Shown here in pieces: positions 60,258 to 64,000 of a stretch of DNA of 64,000 bases. Every line of letters starts with the position of its first letter. Within the stretch, counting starts at the first letter, position 1. The notes below the pieces were generated by a model. It made no database searches, was not told the DNA's origin, and was given only the letters and a program-made list of their open reading frames with translations. Location: contig OZ240676.1 of assembly GCA_965198895.1 (NCBI GenBank), positions 4,402,001 through 4,466,000 of the forward strand. Direction: 5' to 3'. Source of the stretch: LMUY01 sp965198895 (GTDB lineage Bacteria; Pseudomonadota; Alphaproteobacteria; Acetobacterales; Acetobacteraceae). Position numbers and translations under genes: made by a program.

Positions 60258-60854
60258 GTGACTGAAGCCAGCCCGCGCCATTCCGACTACCCGATCGACA
60301 AGCTGTTCCTCGACCGCTGGTCACCGCGTGCCTTCACCAGCGAGGAGATCAGCGAGCACGACCTGCTGACCCTGCTGGAGGCCGCGCGTTGGGCGCCGTC
60401 CGCGTACAACTCGCAGCCCTGGCGCTTCATCTATGGGCGCCGCGGCACTCCGCATTTTGACAAGCTGCTGAGCTTCCTGGTGGAATTCAATCAGTCCTGG
60501 GCGAAGACCGCTTCGGCCTTGGTGATCCTGGTGTCGAACTCCACGATGCTGCCGCCGGGCAAGGATGCGCCGGTCCCGTCGCACAGCCATTCGATGGATG
60601 CGGGCGCGGCCTGGGCCAGCCTGGCGCTGCAGGCCCTGATGTCGGGCTGGCACACGCACGGCATGGTCGGCTTCGACATGGACCGCGCGTTCGCCGAACT
60701 CGGCGTTCCCGCCGGCTACCGGGTGGAGCAGGCGATCGCGATCGGCCGCAAGGGTGACAAGTCTCAGCTGCCGGAAATGCTCGCCGGGCGTGAGATGCCG
60801 AGCGACCGCCTGCCCCTGTCGCAGATCGCGATGGAAGGCAGCTTCAAGGCCTGA
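60258..60854 (+). CDS. Nitroreductase family protein
   Basis: 198 residues from GTG 60258 (GAGAGG 8 bp upstream fits better than GTG 60249). RWSPRAFTSEEIS, ARWAPSAYNSQPWRF and GAAWASLALQALMSGWHTHG are the FMN-binding marks. It reduces nitro groups or enals with NAD(P)H; physiological substrate unknown. Confidence 0.92.
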   Translation: MTEASPRHSDYPIDKLFLDRWSPRAFTSEEISEHDLLTLLEAARWAPSAYNSQPWRFIYGRRGTPHFDKLLSFLVEFNQSWAKTASALVILVSNSTMLPPGKDAPVPSHSHSMDAGAAWASLALQALMSGWHTHGMVGFDMDRAFAELGVPAGYRVEQAIAIGRKGDKSQLPEMLAGREMPSDRLPLSQIAMEGSFKA

Positions 60855-60866
60855 CGCTCCGATAAC

Positions 60867-60903
60867 GTCTCCTTCTCCCGTTCTTCACGGGAGAGGGAGA
60901 CGA
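60867..60903. repeat. Palindromic repeat after the nitroreductase gene
   Basis: TCTCCTTCTCCCGTTCTTCACGG then GAGAGGGAGA: a member of the same family as the glcE-side element, between converging genes. Confidence 0.7.
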
Positions 60904-60918
60904 GAGCGGGGGGGTAGG

Positions 60919-61140
60919 TCAGGCCTGGTGCGAGGCGGCAGCGCGGTTGGCGACCATGCGGTCGTGCAGCTGGCGAATCGTCTGCGACCCGGTGCTGGTG
61001 AACAGGAACGGCAGCACGGCATGGACGGCGCAGGCCAGGCCGCCCGCGATCATGGCGCCGGAAAAGCTCATCGCCACGCCGAAATGCTCGCTGTAGGTCT
61101 CGCCGACATCGCTCGGGTGGGACGTGAATGAAACGGCCAT
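60919..61140 (-). CDS. Small membrane protein (DUF6356-like)
   Basis: 73 residues from ATG 61140, with CAGGAG about 9 bp upstream. HPSDVGETYSEHFGVAMSFSG, then one helix (AMIAGGLACAVHAVLPFLF), match in memory the DUF6356 pattern of an HP...VGETY start and a HALLPFLF-like helix. Role unknown; divergent from the Lrp-type gene. Confidence 0.78.
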   Translation of the reverse strand: MAVSFTSHPSDVGETYSEHFGVAMSFSGAMIAGGLACAVHAVLPFLFTSTGSQTIRQLHDRMVANRAAASHQA

Positions 61141-61268
61141 GATCTAATCTCCTGCTGTGGCGGCAGAATGCCAGCGATGATCGGGCAAAGGCTTGCGTTC
61201 CCAACGGCCACTTCGGTGACGTCCGCAATGCCATTGCCAGCCTTGCCTCAACCGTGGAATCATTTTCC

Positions 61269-61736
61269 ATGGACGACATCGATCGCCGAATCCTCCACTG
61301 GCTACAGCGGGACGCCTCCATGCCCGTGGCCGAGCTGGCCGAGCGCGCCGGGATCTCCGCCTCCCCCTGCTGGCGGCGGGTGCAGCGGCTGCAGGAGCTG
61401 GGTGTGATCAAGGCCCGTGTCGCGCTGCTGGATCCGAAACGCGTCAACGTCGGCGTCAACGTCTTCGTGAGCATCCGCACCAACCAGCACCGCAAGGAGT
61501 GGGCGGACGAATTCACCGCCTGCGTCATGGCCATACCGGAGGTTGTCGGCTTCTTCCGGATGGCCGGGCAGATCGATTACCTCCTGCACGCCGTCGTTCC
61601 CAGCATCGAGGCGTATGATGAGGTGTATAAACGACTGATTTCCCAAATAGAGCTGTATGACGTGAGTGCGTCGTTTGCCATGGAGGTGCTCAAGTCCACC
61701 ACGGCACTGCCACTGGACTATCTGGAACTATCCTAA
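61269..61736 (+). CDS. Lrp/AsnC family transcription regulator
   Basis: 155 residues from ATG 61269. Helix-turn-helix in MDDIDRRILHWLQRDASMPV and ELAERAGISASPCWRRVQRL; the C-terminal RAM domain ends with STTALPL. It likely senses an amino acid and may control the divergent small membrane gene. GTG 61254 is an alternative start. Confidence 0.93.
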   Translation: MDDIDRRILHWLQRDASMPVAELAERAGISASPCWRRVQRLQELGVIKARVALLDPKRVNVGVNVFVSIRTNQHRKEWADEFTACVMAIPEVVGFFRMAGQIDYLLHAVVPSIEAYDEVYKRLISQIELYDVSASFAMEVLKSTTALPLDYLELS

Positions 61737-61856
61737 TTCTGCCACACCACACGCTGGCCGGGTACACGCGCAAGAGGGGTGCGCGGCGCCGAGGTGCTGC
61801 GCTATACTGCCAGGCCCGCACCAAGCCGTGTTCCCGTTCCCGAGGTTTAGCGCTGC

Positions 61857-64000
61857 ATGCCGACGCCGTTCTCTGCTGAAGACCTACGCGCCGTATTCGA
61901 GCCGCGCACGCTGACCCGTGCACGCACGCTCGTGCTGTTGGGTGCCGTGGAAGTCGCGCTGTCCGGCGCGTCGATCACGGCGGCGGTGGCGGATGCCGGC
62001 GTGCGCCGCACGGCAACCCTGCTGCCGTCGGCGCGCGGCAACCGCACCGGCTTCGGCATGCGCTGCAGCTGCCGGCAGACCGCCTGCGCGCATTTGGCGG
62101 CGGCGGGATTGGCGGCGCTCGACCGCTTTCCGGCGTTGCGCCGGGCCGTACCGGCCGCCGGGCTGGACCTGGCGGCCGAGGCCGCGGCGCCGCGCACCCT
62201 GGTGTTCGAGGTCTCGGCCGCGACCCCGCCCGATGCCTGCACCGTCACCACCTTGCTGCTGGATGAACAGACCAGCCGCACCGAAGGCGTGAAGCCGGCA
62301 ACGATCGCCGCCGACGAGACGCAGAGCGCCGACATCCGCGCCGCCGCCGCGATGCTGGACGGACCGACCGCGAAGGTCTCGCCCGAGGCGCTGGACGGTG
62401 TGGTGAAGGCGCTGCTGCAATCCGGCCACGCCCGCTGGGGTGCGACAAGGCGCCGGTTGCTCCCCGGGCCGCCGCGGTCGTTCGAGATGGGCGTGCCCCC
62501 GCCGCTGCCGCCCCGCTCCGCCGTGCTGCTGGGCACCGAGGGCAATTGGTATGTGGACTCCGCCAGCGGTGCGATGGGCCAGGCCCGCTTCCGCCCGCCC
62601 GCCGCCAAGCCGGTCAAGCCGCTGAAGGGCCGCAAGCGCGAGGCGATCCCGCTGCCGGCGCTGCAAAGCGACTCCGTCATCGTGGAGCGCACCGCCACCC
62701 CCGTGCTGCAGCTGACCAAGCGCTACGGCCCGGACGAGGTCGGCACCCTCGCGCTGCTGGACACGCTGACGCTGGATTACGATTACGCCGGCGAGAAGGG
62801 TGGCAGCGGTATCGCGGAGGGTGGGACGGAGCAGCAGTTCGTCCGCATCGCCGGGCCGCGCGGCCCCGAGTTCGTCCGCCGCGACCCGGTGGCCGAGGCG
62901 GCGTTCGCGCAAATCCTGGCCGATTACGGCTTCGTGCAGTTGCGCGTAACCGATGGCAGCGCCGGCAAGGGCCGCCGGGTTCACGTGCTGCGCGGCCTGG
63001 ACGCGGCCGAGCAATGGCACCGCTTCCTGACCGAACGCATGCCCGAACTGCAGGCGGAGGGCTGGCGCTGCACCGTGGATGCCGGCTTCGGCCCGCGCGT
63101 CGCCAAGGTGATCGGCGGCTTCGACGCCCGGGTCAGCGACGCCGAACGGGGCAGCTTCTCGCTCGACCTCGGCATCGAGGTGGACGGCGTCCGCGTGGCG
63201 CTGCTCCCGATCCTGACCCGGTTGATGGAGCGCGGTCCGGACGCGCTGAAGACGCTGGGCGACGAACTGGTCACCAGCCTGGAGGACGGCCGCGTCGTCC
63301 GCTTGCCCGCCGACCGCGTCCGCCGCCTGATGGCCGTGGTGGGCGACCTGATGGAGGCCGCGGCCAACCGGACCGACTCGGCGCTGTTGCTGCCCGCCGG
63401 CGAGGCGCCCGCGATGCTGGATCTGGAGGAGCTGCTCACCACGCGGTGGCAGGATGCCTCCGAAGTGGCGGCCACGGTAGAGCGGTTCCGCGACCTGCCG
63501 GAGATGGAGGAGGTGCCGCCCCCGCCCGGCTTCACCGTCAGCCTGCGCCCCTACCAGCAGCATGGCCTGAGTTGGCTGCAGCATCTGCGCGGCCACAACC
63601 TGGGCGGATTCCTGGCCGACGAGATGGGGCTCGGCAAAACGGCGCAGACGATCGCCCATATCTGCACCGAGGAGGCGGCCGGCCGGCTGGATCGCCCGGT
63701 GCTCGTCGTGATGCCGACCAGCCTGGTGGCCAACTGGCAGGCGGAGCTGGAGCGGTTCGCGCCGCATCTTTCGGTTGCGGTGCTGCACGGGCAGGGGCGC
63801 GAGGCGCGCCGGGCGCAACTGGACCATATCCATGTCGTGCTGACGACCTATGCCGTGCTGGCGCGCGATGCCGAGCCGATGCGCGAGATCCTGTGGCACA
63901 TGATCGTGTTGGACGAGGCGCAGGCGATCAAGAGCCCCGACGCCAAGGCGACCCGCGCCGTCTGCCAGCTCGAGGCGCGTCACCGGGTGTGCCTGTCGGG
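61857..64000 (+). CDS. SNF2-type helicase with SWIM zinc finger, runs off the window
   Basis: 714 codons are inside the window from ATG 61857; the end is missing. A SWIM-type CSCRQTACAHLAAAG (C-x-C...C-x-H) lies near residue 65-78. The helicase begins near SLRPYQQHGLSWLQHLRGHN; Walker A is DEMGLGKTAQTIAH and Walker B is VLDEAQAIKSP. Such proteins remodel protein-DNA complexes, possibly in repair or transcription. It has no stop here, so a minus-strand open frame over the same bases is the false one. Confidence 0.92.
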   Translation, partial: MPTPFSAEDLRAVFEPRTLTRARTLVLLGAVEVALSGASITAAVADAGVRRTATLLPSARGNRTGFGMRCSCRQTACAHLAAAGLAALDRFPALRRAVPAAGLDLAAEAAAPRTLVFEVSAATPPDACTVTTLLLDEQTSRTEGVKPATIAADETQSADIRAAAAMLDGPTAKVSPEALDGVVKALLQSGHARWGATRRRLLPGPPRSFEMGVPPPLPPRSAVLLGTEGNWYVDSASGAMGQARFRPPAAKPVKPLKGRKREAIPLPALQSDSVIVERTATPVLQLTKRYGPDEVGTLALLDTLTLDYDYAGEKGGSGIAEGGTEQQFVRIAGPRGPEFVRRDPVAEAAFAQILADYGFVQLRVTDGSAGKGRRVHVLRGLDAAEQWHRFLTERMPELQAEGWRCTVDAGFGPRVAKVIGGFDARVSDAERGSFSLDLGIEVDGVRVALLPILTRLMERGPDALKTLGDELVTSLEDGRVVRLPADRVRRLMAVVGDLMEAAANRTDSALLLPAGEAPAMLDLEELLTTRWQDASEVAATVERFRDLPEMEEVPPPPGFTVSLRPYQQHGLSWLQHLRGHNLGGFLADEMGLGKTAQTIAHICTEEAAGRLDRPVLVVMPTSLVANWQAELERFAPHLSVAVLHGQGREARRAQLDHIHVVLTTYAVLARDAEPMREILWHMIVLDEAQAIKSPDAKATRAVCQLEARHRVCLS

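Noticed and set aside
61884..63983. Long minus-strand frame (699 codons) at the right end
   Set aside because: It is opposite the SNF2-like helicase, which has Walker motifs; the plus frame has no stop because it leaves the window.

Overview
The window looks like the chromosome of a high-GC alphaproteobacterium, probably Rhodospirillales/Acetobacteraceae. This is inferred from the gene order ffh-rpsP-rimM-trmD-rplS-leuC-leuD-leuB, a 41-residue L36, glcDEF, ctaA and the GC-rich codon use; no database search was possible. The right-hand gene, a SWI/SNF-type helicase, and a small left-hand gene run off the window.

Region 1 (286..7009) is a small integrative element. It is bounded by a 49-bp direct repeat that copies the 3' part of tRNA-Arg(ACG); the intact tRNA is at 6963..7039. 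A tyrosine integrase lies at one end, with an apparent one-base frameshift near its N terminus. The cargo is a ribbon-helix-helix regulator translationally coupled to a membrane protein, a train of six overlapping unknown genes, and two divergent genes that each carry an R-N-x3-H (HEPN-like) motif, one of them frameshifted.

Region 2 (7086..15542, all minus strand) holds a TPR/ATP-grasp-like protein, leucine biosynthesis (leuB, leuD, leuC) and the translation cluster rplS-trmD-rimM-rpsP-ffh. Region 3 (15784..24843) has secreted and membrane proteins, a GDP-deoxyhexose pathway (manC, gmd, an rmd-like reductase) with an LPG-synthase-like membrane protein, a TauE/SafE permease, a 2-hydroxyacid dehydrogenase and a DUF1028 protein. 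Region 4 (24991..38591) carries a peptide-type ABC binding protein, an acyl-CoA ligase with a cupin, an SPFH protein pair, an RND efflux pump with its adaptor, an HMG-CoA-lyase/CoA-transferase pair, a GNAT protein and rpmJ. Region 5 (38656..46767) carries glcDEF, a TPR protein, a tautomerase remnant, queC, a frameshifted GNAT gene and a group II intron.

Region 6 (47026..64000) includes an aminotransferase, a glycosyltransferase and SNARE-associated membrane protein pair, heme A synthase overlapping an orphan soluble histidine kinase, and tldD. TldD is followed by the most striking item: a 73-residue peptide built from four copies of a 17-residue Cys repeat with the core LGACAP. A double hairpin separates it from a DUF6065-like protein. 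Together tldD, the peptide and this protein form a candidate uncharacterised ribosomal-peptide locus. A CLC channel, three small enzymes, a nitroreductase, an Lrp-type regulator and the SNF2-like helicase follow.

Across the window a family of short GC-rich palindromes (cores like CTCTCCCTCAAGGGGAGAG) sits between genes. In several places it is read into proteins: the N terminus of the TPR protein, the C terminus of RimM and the last residues of the acyl-CoA ligase.
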